A program made the position numbers and the translations under genes. The notes below the pieces were generated by a model, which was given only the letters and a program-made list of their open reading frames with translations, was not told the origin of the DNA and did no database searches. A stretch of DNA of 7,135 nucleotides from CAYLSV01 sp964386435 (GTDB lineage Bacteria; Planctomycetota; Phycisphaerae; Tepidisphaerales; Tepidisphaeraceae): the NCBI GenBank assembly GCA_964386435.1, contig CAYLSV010000142.1:1-7135 (forward strand). Reading direction: 5' to 3'. Positions 1-6,739 of this stretch are shown here, piece by piece. The stretch's first letter is position 1. Each line of letters begins with the position of its first letter.

Positions 1-246
1 GGCTGCGCACGCAGCGGACGCACGAGGTTCTTCCGGGCTTCACGCGGCTGACGGGTTGGATGAAGTGTCGCTGGCATTGGATGGGCGAGCGTCGCTGGCT
101 CCCCCACCGCCGCGTGGCGGCGGGGCTGCGCACGCAGCGGGCGCGTGCGGTTCTTCCGACCTTCACGCGGTTGACGTGTTGGGCGAGGTTCCGCCGGAGC
201 TAGGCGGGCGAACGTCGCTGAAGCCTCCACCGCCGCGTGGCGGCGG
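1..246. repeat. Tandem repeat, 123-bp period, two units
   Basis: Bases 1-123 and 124-246 align without gaps at an offset of exactly 123. Shared blocks include GGCTGCGCACGCAGCGG (1 and 124), GGTTCTTCCG followed by CTTCACGCGG (27 and 150), CGTCGCTG (90 and 213), and the palindrome CACCGCCGCGTGGCGGCGG. The stretch around 60-85 is the most diverged. Each unit ends in a strong hairpin; in unit 1 this is CCGCC 107-111 pairing with GGCGG 116-120, extended by CCCC/GGGG. Because 123 is a multiple of three, the units stay open in one frame and translate as PPPPRGGG-type low-complexity protein. This reads straight into the downstream gene, but I do not take it as coding. The window starts inside the array, so its left limit is unknown. 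No transposase or other gene is seen here. Confidence 0.85.
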
Positions 247-354
247 GGGTGCGTCTGCGGTTGAAGCGCTTGGTCCTGCGGCGTCCGGATATGGGGCGGC
301 TCACGCTGCGGGCGTAGCCCCGCCGTTACCACGGCGGTGGGGGTTTCAGCGACG
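213..354. repeat. Inverted pair of palindromic (REPIN-like) elements
   Basis: The 23-base arm at 213-235 (CGTCGCTGAAG...CCACCGCCG) is almost the exact reverse complement of 332-354 (CGGCGGTGG...TTCAGCGACG). Each arm also sits in its own short hairpin: CCGCC/GGCGG around 230-246, and CCCCGCCG/CGGCGGTGGGG at 318-343 with a TTACCA loop. Two short palindromes in inverted orientation form a larger cruciform, the architecture of REP doublets (REPINs). The left arm overlaps the end of the second tandem unit. The bases between the arms (about 250-310) carry nothing else I can recognise. The same family recurs at 3010-3118 and 5951-5983. Confidence 0.8.
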
Positions 355-394
355 TCCGCTCGATTGTCGGGCCGCCACGTCGCCCGTACGGCGG

Positions 395-3001
395 GTGGCT
401 GCTGGGCTGCGGCCGCGGGAGAAGACGCGGGCGACGACGCTGTTGTCGATGGTGGATCAGGGCGTGGTGTCGCTGGCGAACTTCGGGACGGCGGTGCTGG
501 TCGGGAAGCTGGCGGGGGCGGCGGAGCTGGGGACGTTTGCCTTGGCGTTCGCCGTGTTGGTGCTGGGGCTGACGGTGCAGGATTGTTTGGCCATTGCGCC
601 GCACATCGTGCACGCCGGCGAGCGGCGCGGCCGGGCGGCGCGGCGGCTGGCGGGGCACACGCTGTTGCTCGGCGGTGCGATCGCCGGAATGTTGTCGGTC
701 GTGGCGTTGGTGGTTGCGGCCGTGGGATGGTTCGCCGCGCCAACCGCCCCATTCGCGGCGGCAACGCTGGCGTTGGCAATTGTGTTCCCGCTGGCGCTGG
801 GCCGGGAGATGGTGCGGCGGCTGGCGGTCACGCAGTTCCAGTTCGGCCCGGCCCTGGCAATCGACGCGGCGACGACGCTCGTCCAGTTCGCCCTGCTGAT
901 CGCGCTTGGCGCGACAATCGGTTTGACGGCCCCACTCGCGCTGCTGTCGCTGGCCGCGGCGAGCGGCGTGGGCATCGGCGTCTGGCTCGTCACCCGGCGG
1001 CGGGCGGTGACGATGAATTGGCCAAGTCTCCCGGAAGATTGGCACAATGCGCTGCGCTACGGCCGGTGGCTTTGCGGGGCGCGGCTGGTGTCGGTGGCCC
1101 ACGGCTACAGCGTGCCGTGGCTGCTGCCGCTGATGCTCGGGTCGGTCGTCGGCCTCACGGCGGCGGGCGGGTTCGCGGCGTGCGCGACGCTTCTGGCGAT
1201 GGCCAACCCGGTGCTCATGGGCATCACCAACGTTCTCGGCCCGCAGGCGGCGCGGGCGTATGTCACCGGCGGGCCGGCGGCGGTGCTGCGGGCCAGCGGC
1301 TGGGCGACGCTGCTCATGCTCGGCCTCGCGGGGCTGGTGGCGGCTGGCGTCGCGGTGTTTGCAACGCCGCTGCTGAGTCTGCTGTACGGGCCGGAGTTTG
1401 CGGCTTTCGCGGAAGTCGCGGTGATTTTGGCGGCGGCGTTGTTGTTCGAGTCGATCGAGGCGACGGCGGAGCACGGACTGCGGGCGCTGCGGCGGCCGGA
1501 GCTTTGCTTGTGGGCCGGCGGCACAGGGCTGGGCGTGACGCTGGTGCTGGCGGTTATCCTGATTCCAACCGGCGGCGCGATCGGCGGGGCGTGGGCCCTG
1601 CTCGTCGGCGGCGCGTTCACGACGATGATCATGTGGCTTTTCCTCCTGAATCTGACCCGCCCGTTCGGCATCGGCCTGGGCGCGGCGGCCAAGCGGTTGC
1701 CGCGGTTCCGCGCTGCCGAGGCGGCGATGCCGGCGCTGGCCGAGCGCGAAACCTGGGGCCGCGGCCAGATCGAGGCGTTGCAGCTCGATTGCCTCAACGA
1801 GCTGTGGCAGCACGCCCGCCAGCACGTGCCGCACTACCGCGACCTTGCCACCGAGCTTGAGTTGCCAACGGAGTTCGCCTCGCTGGCGGAGTACAAGCAG
1901 CGCGTGCCCATGCTGCGCAAGAACGACGTCCGCGCCGACCCCGAGCGGTTCCTCAGCGAGCGGCACGCGCCCGGCAAGTGGTACACGACCGGCGGCTCGA
2001 CCGGCACGCCGATGCGGTTGTTCTTCGCGGCCGACGAGTACCGCGAGGCACTGCAGGCGAAGTACCGGTTCTACCAGTCGCACGGCGTGCCGCTGTTCGC
2101 GCCGATCACCTTCATCTGGGGCGGCCACCACCGCCGCCGGACGACCGGCCTCAAGGGCCTTGCCGGCCGGTTGCAGGAGCACGTCCTCGACCAGGCCCGC
2201 CGCCGGCAGCGGATCCCGACCGACCAGAACGACCCCCAATCGCTTGAGCGGCAACTGCGGGAAATCGAGCAGTTCCGGCCGGCGATGATCTACGGCTTCG
2301 CCAACGCGATTCATTTGATGGCCAAGCGGGCGCTGCAGGTCGGCTTCCGTTGCCCGTCGCTGAAGCTGATCGTCATGACCAGCGAGTTGTACACGCCGGC
2401 GATGAAGCGGGACGTGGAGCAGGCGTTCGGGGCGAAGGTCGCCAGCGAGTACGGCTCGACCGAGTCGCCGATCATCGCCGGTGAAGACGCCGAGGGGCAA
2501 TGGCGGGTGCGGGAGGATCAGGTGCTGCTGGAGACGGTGCCCTCGCCGGACGGGCGGTACGAGGTGGTCATCAGCATCCTGGGCAACACGAATTTTCCGC
2601 TGCTGCGGTACGCGATGGACGATGCGACCGAGTCGCCGGTGCGGTGGCCGGATGTGGGGTTCGCGATCATGCCGCCGATCACCGGGCGGAGCGACGATTT
2701 GCTCGTCGCCGGCGACGGACGGTTGGTGCACGGGGCGTCGCTGGATGCGGTGTTCGAGGACCAACAGGCGGTGCGGCGGTTCCGCGTCGTGCAGGACGAA
2801 GCGGGCGCGGTTGTCGCCGAGATCGAGGTCGACGGCCATTTGCCGGACGAAGAGGAAGCCGCCCTGCTCGCCGACCTCGAGTACGCCGTGCCCGGCCGAC
2901 CGATGGCGCTGAAACGTGTCGACGAGATCCCCCTCACCCGCGGCGGCAAGCGGCGCACGATCGTGAGCGCACTGGCCCGGGACGACGCGGAAGTGACCTG
3001 A
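395..3001 (+). CDS. Fused polysaccharide flippase (MATE/Wzx-like) and PaaK/CapK-type adenylate-forming ligase
   Basis: One uninterrupted frame of 868 residues counted from GTG 395. Residues 19-427 are hydrophobic, with about 12 predicted membrane spans beginning MVDQGVVSLANFGTAVLVGK, and resemble the O-antigen/polysaccharide flippases that move lipid-linked glycans across the inner membrane. After a short charged linker, residues from about 454 to the end are a cytoplasmic adenylate-forming domain of the phenylacetate-CoA ligase/CapK family. Visible motifs are an N-terminal VPHYRDL segment, the nucleotide loop TTGGSTGTP (531-539), YGSTES (686-691), TGRSDD (763-768), and a C-terminal RGGKRR with the expected lysine. 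Inferred role: activating an acyl or carboxylate group for a glycan and exporting that glycan. The start is uncertain. The frame stays open back to base 56, but 56-354 is repeat DNA. ATG 449 is the first ATG past the repeats and begins at the first helix; GTG 395 leaves a basic leader more usual for the family. No clear ribosome site supports either. Confidence 0.85.
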   Translation: MAAGLRPREKTRATTLLSMVDQGVVSLANFGTAVLVGKLAGAAELGTFALAFAVLVLGLTVQDCLAIAPHIVHAGERRGRAARRLAGHTLLLGGAIAGMLSVVALVVAAVGWFAAPTAPFAAATLALAIVFPLALGREMVRRLAVTQFQFGPALAIDAATTLVQFALLIALGATIGLTAPLALLSLAAASGVGIGVWLVTRRRAVTMNWPSLPEDWHNALRYGRWLCGARLVSVAHGYSVPWLLPLMLGSVVGLTAAGGFAACATLLAMANPVLMGITNVLGPQAARAYVTGGPAAVLRASGWATLLMLGLAGLVAAGVAVFATPLLSLLYGPEFAAFAEVAVILAAALLFESIEATAEHGLRALRRPELCLWAGGTGLGVTLVLAVILIPTGGAIGGAWALLVGGAFTTMIMWLFLLNLTRPFGIGLGAAAKRLPRFRAAEAAMPALAERETWGRGQIEALQLDCLNELWQHARQHVPHYRDLATELELPTEFASLAEYKQRVPMLRKNDVRADPERFLSERHAPGKWYTTGGSTGTPMRLFFAADEYREALQAKYRFYQSHGVPLFAPITFIWGGHHRRRTTGLKGLAGRLQEHVLDQARRRQRIPTDQNDPQSLERQLREIEQFRPAMIYGFANAIHLMAKRALQVGFRCPSLKLIVMTSELYTPAMKRDVEQAFGAKVASEYGSTESPIIAGEDAEGQWRVREDQVLLETVPSPDGRYEVVISILGNTNFPLLRYAMDDATESPVRWPDVGFAIMPPITGRSDDLLVAGDGRLVHGASLDAVFEDQQAVRRFRVVQDEAGAVVAEIEVDGHLPDEEEAALLADLEYAVPGRPMALKRVDEIPLTRGGKRRTIVSALARDDAEVT

Positions 3002-3009
3002 AGGGCGGA

Positions 3010-3118
3010 CGTCGCTGAGGCCCCACCGCCGTGGTAACGGCGGGGCTACGTTCGTACCGATCGGCTCGCGGAGTAGGCGTGGCCCCGCCGCTTCGCGGCG
3101 GTGGGGGCCTCGGCGACG
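3010..3118. repeat. Inverted pair of palindromic elements between convergent genes
   Basis: CGTCGCTGAGGCCCCACCGC (from 3010) is nearly the reverse complement of 3096-3118 (CGGCGGTGGGGGCCTCGGCGACG). Each half forms its own hairpin: CCCCACCGCCG/CGGCGGGG with loop TGGTAA, and CCCCGCCG/CGGCGGTGGGG with loop CTTCG. The pair starts 9 bases after the stop of the flippase-ligase gene and ends 7 bases before the stop of the convergent sulfatase gene, so it fills nearly the whole intergenic space. A role in transcription termination or mRNA 3' protection in both directions is possible. No T-tract follows either hairpin, so they are not classic intrinsic terminators. Confidence 0.85.
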
Positions 3119-3125
3119 CAGCGCT

Positions 3126-4661
3126 TCATTCGATGTCGGTTATGGCGACTTGCCGTTCGATTCGATCGGCGTGGTCGCCCCGGCCGGTGTCGCGCAGGCG
3201 TTGGACGTACGTGGCCAGACCGCCGCTGCGGTGGGGCTGGCCCAAACCGCCTGGGGCGTCGGGGTGTTGGGCGTGGAACGGGCCGCCGTCGGCGAGGACG
3301 AGATTCAGCGGATCGATCGGGTCGTGCGGGTAACGCGCCGCCACGCGGGCCATCTGCTCGGCGTGCCAGGCCGAGAGCCGCCGGGCACCTTCGCCACAAA
3401 CGGCCGGCTCGGTGTCGGCGAGGTCGTGCTGCTCGTGCGGGTCGCCGGTCAGATCGTACAGCATTTCCGGGCCGAACGGGTGGTAGCCGTCGTGGTAGGT
3501 TCGCATGTACAGCCACTTCCTGTCGCCCGCGTCCCACCGCACCGACCGCTGGCAGACGTGGGCCATCTGGCTGAGAATCAGTTCGTCCCGTCCCGCCGCC
3601 GCGCCGGTTCTCACCGCCTCGGCGAAGCTTTCGCCATCCCACACGTCCGGCGTCTTCAGCTTCATCAGCTCGGCGTAAGTCGGCACCAGGTCGAGCTGGT
3701 AGTGCAAGCCGTGCTCGACTTTCCCCGTCGCCCCGCCGGGCCACTTGATGATCAGCGGGATGTTGCACGTGCCATGATCGGCGGTGCCGTGTTCACCGTA
3801 GATGCCGAGTTCGCCGTGGTTCTCGCCGTGGTCGGCGCTGATGACGATGGCCGTGTCGTCGTAAATCCCCAGCTTTTTAAGCTTTTCGACCATCCGGCCG
3901 ATGGCGTCGTCGACGTAGCGGATCGCCGTGTCGTAGCCGTTGAGCCAGTGGGTCAGCGACGCCCGGTCGGTAATGCGGTCGGGCGAGCGGGGCCAGCGGG
4001 ACGCCTTGCCGTCGCCGTACATGCCCAAATCCGTCGCCGAGTGCGGGCCGCCGCGCTTGGTGTGGCGGGCGATGAGTTCGTCGGTGTACCACTCGGGAAT
4101 CGGGTTGCCGGCGAACGGCTCGCCGTAGCCTTCGGGCGTGCGGTATGGCGTGTGGATGTCCCAGTAGTTGACGTGCAAAAACCAGTTCTCGCCCGCGGCG
4201 TTCTGGTCGAGCCAGCGGTCGAGGGTGGGCTCGACGTCTTCGACGATCTCGATGCCGCCGCCGCCGGTGTTGTGGATCTCGTCGAAGCCGGCGTAGAACC
4301 AGTGGGCCGCGTGCCGCTGGCCGAAGGGGCTGATCATCGCGGTGTGCATGCCGGCGTCCTGCATCTGCCGGGCGAGGCCGCTTTCGTCGAACGTGTCGCG
4401 GAAGCCGCGGACGGTGGCCGGCTCGGTCCGCGGCTGCGCCGCCCGCCCGCCGTGGCCGACCACGCCGCTCTGGATGCCGAACCGCCCGCTGTACAACCCC
4501 GTCCGGCTGGGCAGACACGGCGCGTCGGCGCAGTACGCGTTCGTGAACCGCACGCCCTCGCCGGCGAGCTTGTCAATGTGCGGCGAGGTGTCTCGGCAGT
4601 AGCCGTAGCAACCCAAGTGCGAGGGGGTGAGCGCGTCGAGGTCGAGGTAGATCAGCCGCAT
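3126..4661 (-). CDS. Type I sulfatase (formylglycine-dependent), no signal peptide
   Basis: 511 residues, starting MRLIYLDLDALTPSHLGCYG at ATG 4661. This opening block is the usual sulfatase N-terminus, with D7/D9 as likely calcium ligands. CLPSR at 49-53 matches CxPxR, the signature in which Cys49 is oxidised to formylglycine by the FGE enzyme. Further family landmarks are HVNYWDIHTPY (163-173), SADHGE (275-280, Asp277/His278 metal-site candidates), EHGTADHG then IIKWPGG (to 310), and LYDLTGDPHEQHDLA near the C-terminus. The enzyme hydrolyses a sulfate ester; the substrate cannot be read from sequence, but a sulfated sugar is likely. There is no signal peptide or lipobox, so a cytoplasmic location is inferred. 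The frame is open upstream to 4748, but that extension (MRPTRPSEM...) has no family character and would overlap the divergent oxidoreductase. Length and motifs look intact. Confidence 0.93.
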   Translation of the reverse strand: MRLIYLDLDALTPSHLGCYGYCRDTSPHIDKLAGEGVRFTNAYCADAPCLPSRTGLYSGRFGIQSGVVGHGGRAAQPRTEPATVRGFRDTFDESGLARQMQDAGMHTAMISPFGQRHAAHWFYAGFDEIHNTGGGGIEIVEDVEPTLDRWLDQNAAGENWFLHVNYWDIHTPYRTPEGYGEPFAGNPIPEWYTDELIARHTKRGGPHSATDLGMYGDGKASRWPRSPDRITDRASLTHWLNGYDTAIRYVDDAIGRMVEKLKKLGIYDDTAIVISADHGENHGELGIYGEHGTADHGTCNIPLIIKWPGGATGKVEHGLHYQLDLVPTYAELMKLKTPDVWDGESFAEAVRTGAAAGRDELILSQMAHVCQRSVRWDAGDRKWLYMRTYHDGYHPFGPEMLYDLTGDPHEQHDLADTEPAVCGEGARRLSAWHAEQMARVAARYPHDPIDPLNLVLADGGPFHAQHPDAPGGLGQPHRSGGLATYVQRLRDTGRGDHADRIERQVAITDIE

Positions 4662-4701
4662 GACGGGCGACCTTATCCGGCACCGGCTTATCGTGCACGC
4701 G
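4662..4701. promoter_or_regulatory. Divergent intergenic region with a -10-like hexamer for each gene
   Basis: Only 40 bp separate the start of the sulfatase gene (4661, minus) from that of the oxidoreductase gene (4702, plus). On the plus strand TATCGT (4689-4694) lies 7 nt before ATG 4702. On the minus strand TAAGGT (4675-4670) lies 8 nt before ATG 4661. Both match TANNNT at the spacing expected if transcription begins at or next to the start codon, so both mRNAs may be leaderless. Alternatively, the AAGG in the minus hexamer could act as a weak ribosome site. CTTATC occurs twice (4672-4677 and 4687-4692) and GTGCAC once (4693-4698), so a shared regulator site is possible but unproven. No convincing -35 box is seen. 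Confidence 0.4.
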
Positions 4702-5934
4702 ATGACCTCACGCCCCCCGCGCATTTCACTCGGCCTCGTCGGCCTCACCGGCTACGGCGGCGTAATCCGCCAACTGCTCGAGGACGAGCAACAGCACCCC
4801 GACGGCCGCACCACCCTCGCCGCTGTCTTCGCCCCCGACGCCGACCAACACGTCGAGACGATCGCCCGGCTGCAAACCAACGGCGCGACGATGTTCGACA
4901 GCTACGACGCGCTGCTGGCGAGCGACATCGAGGCTGTCTGGCTGCCGACGCCCATCGACCTTCACCGGCCCATGGCCGAAGCCGCACTGGCGGCGGGGAA
5001 GGCCGTGATGCTGGAGAAGCCGGTCGCCGGGAGCATCCAGGACCACGACGCCATCGCCCGCGCCGCCGAGGCCGCGAAGTTGCCGGTGGCAGTCGGGTTC
5101 CAGGACATTTACCGCCCGACCACGCTCGCGCTCAAGCGTCGCCTGCTCGCCGGCGACTTTGGCACGCCGCGCGGCGCGGTGGTGTGGGGGCTGTGGCCGC
5201 GGGACGACACGTACTACGCCCGCTCGACGTGGGCCGGCAAGTTGCGGCGGGACGGGGCGTGGGTGCTCGACAGCCCGATCGCCAACGCGATGGCCCACTA
5301 CGTCAACCTCGGCCTGTTCCTGCTCGGCCCCACCGATTACGCCGCGGCCGAGCCCGAGGCGCTCGCCGGCGAAACCTTGCGCGGCCGGCCGACGATCGAG
5401 AACGCCGACACCTTCTCGCTCCGCCTGAGCCTCGCCGGCGGCGTCGAGTGCGTCGTGCTGCTGACCCACGCCACCGACGACTTCGAGCACCCGTCGGTGA
5501 CCATCGACACCAACCGCGGCACGCTGCGGGTCGAGTTCAACGGCGAGGCCACCTTCACCCGCACCGGCGACTCGCCCGAAGAGGTCGTCCGCGAAGCCGA
5601 GCACCGCCCGGCGATGGCCCGCCGCTTCGCCCAGTTCGTCCGCAACGAACCCAACGACGACGTCGCCGTCGCCACCCTCGCCACGAGCCGGCCGCACAGT
5701 TTGCTCATCACCGCCATCGCCGCCGGGTTGCCGATTACCCCGGTCCCGCCGGAACACCGCACGCAAACCGGCGCCGGGCCGCACGTCGTCCAAAACCTCG
5801 GCCAAGCCATCCGCCAAGCGGCCAAAGAACGGCAAACTCTGGGCGAATCCGGCGGTTTGGGCTTCAACGTGCCAAGCGGCCGGGTATCCGGGTTGGCCTC
5901 GCTCAACGAGTTGCACAAGCTCCACGGCGAGTAG
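4702..5934 (+). CDS. Gfo/Idh/MocA family NAD(P)-dependent oxidoreductase
   Basis: 410 residues from ATG 4702. The N-terminus carries the Rossmann beta strand and turn GLVGLTGYGG (11-20). The family signature AVMLEKPVAG (101-110) includes the EKP motif whose lysine (106) takes part in catalysis or cofactor binding. GFQDIYRP (132-139) and GAWVLDSPIANAMAHY (185-200, with His199) correspond to the substrate-side motifs of the C-terminal alpha/beta domain. The family oxidises or reduces sugars, inositols and derivatives with NAD(P). The exact substrate is unknown. Its divergent position beside the sulfatase suggests it handles the desulfated sugar, as an inference. The last 55 or so residues (after PPEHRT) extend past the core fold and look soluble and helical. 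ATG 4660 is an in-frame alternative adding 14 residues, but these precede the Rossmann start and overlap the sulfatase start codon. Confidence 0.9.
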   Translation: MTSRPPRISLGLVGLTGYGGVIRQLLEDEQQHPDGRTTLAAVFAPDADQHVETIARLQTNGATMFDSYDALLASDIEAVWLPTPIDLHRPMAEAALAAGKAVMLEKPVAGSIQDHDAIARAAEAAKLPVAVGFQDIYRPTTLALKRRLLAGDFGTPRGAVVWGLWPRDDTYYARSTWAGKLRRDGAWVLDSPIANAMAHYVNLGLFLLGPTDYAAAEPEALAGETLRGRPTIENADTFSLRLSLAGGVECVVLLTHATDDFEHPSVTIDTNRGTLRVEFNGEATFTRTGDSPEEVVREAEHRPAMARRFAQFVRNEPNDDVAVATLATSRPHSLLITAIAAGLPITPVPPEHRTQTGAGPHVVQNLGQAIRQAAKERQTLGESGGLGFNVPSGRVSGLASLNELHKLHGE

Positions 5935-5950
5935 ACAAACGGCCGACCGA

Positions 5951-5983
5951 CCGGACCTCCGCCGCGTGGCGGCGGGGCTCCGG
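5951..5983. repeat. Single palindromic element between convergent genes
   Basis: CCGGACCTCCGCC pairs with GGCGGCGGGGCTCCGG around a GCGT loop, with a few mismatches. The core CCGCCGCGTGGCGGCGGGG is identical to the core of the elements at 107-125 and 229-247, so this is the same family, here without the CGTCGCTGA flank and without an inverted partner. It lies 16 bases after the oxidoreductase stop and 28 before the end of the convergent RtcB-like gene, again a convergent gene junction. It could serve as a bidirectional 3' hairpin. The rest of 5935-6011 holds nothing recognisable. Confidence 0.75.
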
Positions 5984-6011
5984 TGGCCAGCGGCGTCGGC
6001 GGGCCGATCGT

Positions 6012-6723
6012 CTACAACTGCCCGATGTACGCCACCGGGGTCAGGCGTTCGACTTCCTCGACATACCCGCGCATCAGCGCCAGCGCGTCGTCGAGGCGGC
6101 GGTAGCACGTTGGGGCTTCGGTCCGCAGCGACGTGTCGGCGATCCGCTTTGGGATGTACACCTGCCGGCGGAGCTCGGCGAAGTCGAAGCCGGCCGCCGC
6201 CCGCTTGGCGTCGCCGCGACTCANNNNNNNNNNNNNNNNNNNNNCCGTGGGGCAAGCAGTTCTCGATCTCGGCGACCTTGGCCGTCGCCCGGACGAGGGC
6301 CATGTCGTCGAGCAAGTTCGACGGGATCAGCGCCACCTCGCCGGGCAGCACGCGCTGTGAACCTTTGCGGATGAGCGTCGCCCCGCCGTGTGGCTCGACG
6401 TGGTTGTGGTCGCGGTCGAGCCGCGGCATGCCCGGCAGCAACTCGGCGAAGCGGCCGACATGTTTCTCGGCGATGTCGAGCACGGCCGCCCGGTTGTTGG
6501 CGGCCCATCGGCGAATGCGGGCGAAGGCGGCGTCGAACTCGCCCGGCTTCTCAACGAGGTCGTCGACCAGCCCGCTCTCCTGCCGCGAGCCGGTGTGGAC
6601 GACGAGGCACAGCGAGCCGTCGGCCATTGAGGCGGCGGCGTCGAGGAAGTGGTTGCCGCTGCCGAGGTCGCCCAAGCCCTTGTTCCGCCGGGCGGCGAGG
6701 TCGTCGGCCAGGGCGTCCCACAT
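6012..6723 (-). CDS. RtcB-family RNA ligase-like protein, interrupted by assembly gap and N-terminally incomplete
   Basis: Two blocks flank an N-run. Upstream, 6723-6245 reads MWDALADDLAARRNKGLGDL and onward, with the RtcB landmarks GSGNHFLD, VVHTGSR, RDHNHVEPHGG, LIRKGS, LIPSN and finally NCLPHG at the gap edge. That last His matches the guanylated histidine of the HGAGR motif. Downstream of the gap, 6221-6015 in another phase reads SRGDAKRAAAGFDFAELRR, then SLRTEAPTCYRRLDDAL, ending VAYIGQL and TAG at 6014-6012. Both blocks are consecutive parts of one RtcB family protein, which joins RNA 2',3'-cyclic phosphate or 3'-phosphate ends to 5'-OH using GTP and Mn. The 21 Ns put them out of phase; the family motif predicts about 14 missing bases. 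Coding continues upstream in another frame to about 6817. The usual N-terminal region with the Asp and Cys metal ligands (PDVHLGKG, DIGCGM in E. coli) is absent. The start at 6723 is nominal. Activity is doubtful. Confidence 0.8.
6224..6244. other. Assembly gap (21 N)
   Basis: The run of 21 undetermined bases falls inside the RtcB-like gene, between NCLPHG and SRGDAKRA, exactly where the HGAGR motif is expected. Its length is not compatible with one open frame across it: two bases of the Gly codon precede it and TG follows it on the minus strand, so the true length must leave remainder 2 on division by 3. The run is therefore a placeholder or mis-sized scaffold gap, not a measured distance. 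Confidence 0.97.
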
Positions 6724-6739
6724 CGCCCGGAACGCTGGC

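Noticed and set aside
1..354. CRISPR array or attachment site
   Set aside because: The units are 123 bp and gap-free with palindromic cores. There is no alternation of identical short repeats with unique spacers, and no integrase or cas gene is in view.
326..2839. 837-codon open frame on the minus strand
   Set aside because: It lies antisense to the flippase-ligase gene. Its translation is Arg/His/Pro/Gln-rich with no motif, as expected from a GC-rich shadow frame, while the plus strand shows clear family motifs.
3010..3118. Intrinsic terminators at the convergent junction
   Set aside because: The hairpins are strong, but neither is followed by a T-tract in either direction. I list them as repeats with a possible terminator role.
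4660..4701. Upstream start (ATG 4660) for the oxidoreductase
   Set aside because: The extra 14 residues have no family character and overlap the sulfatase start codon. The -10-like TATCGT would then lie inside the coding region.
4662..4748. Longer sulfatase beginning at 4748
   Set aside because: The 29 extra residues do not form a signal peptide and overlap the divergent gene. Family similarity begins at MRLIYLDLDAL.
4726..6223. Continuation of the RtcB-like minus-strand frame past the gap to 4726
   Set aside because: It remains open only because the N-run has the wrong length. The true downstream part is in another phase and stops at 6012.
3150..6374. 1074-codon open frame on the plus strand
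   Set aside because: It runs antisense through the sulfatase, then out of frame through the oxidoreductase, then across the N-run. The translation is of low complexity and matches nothing.
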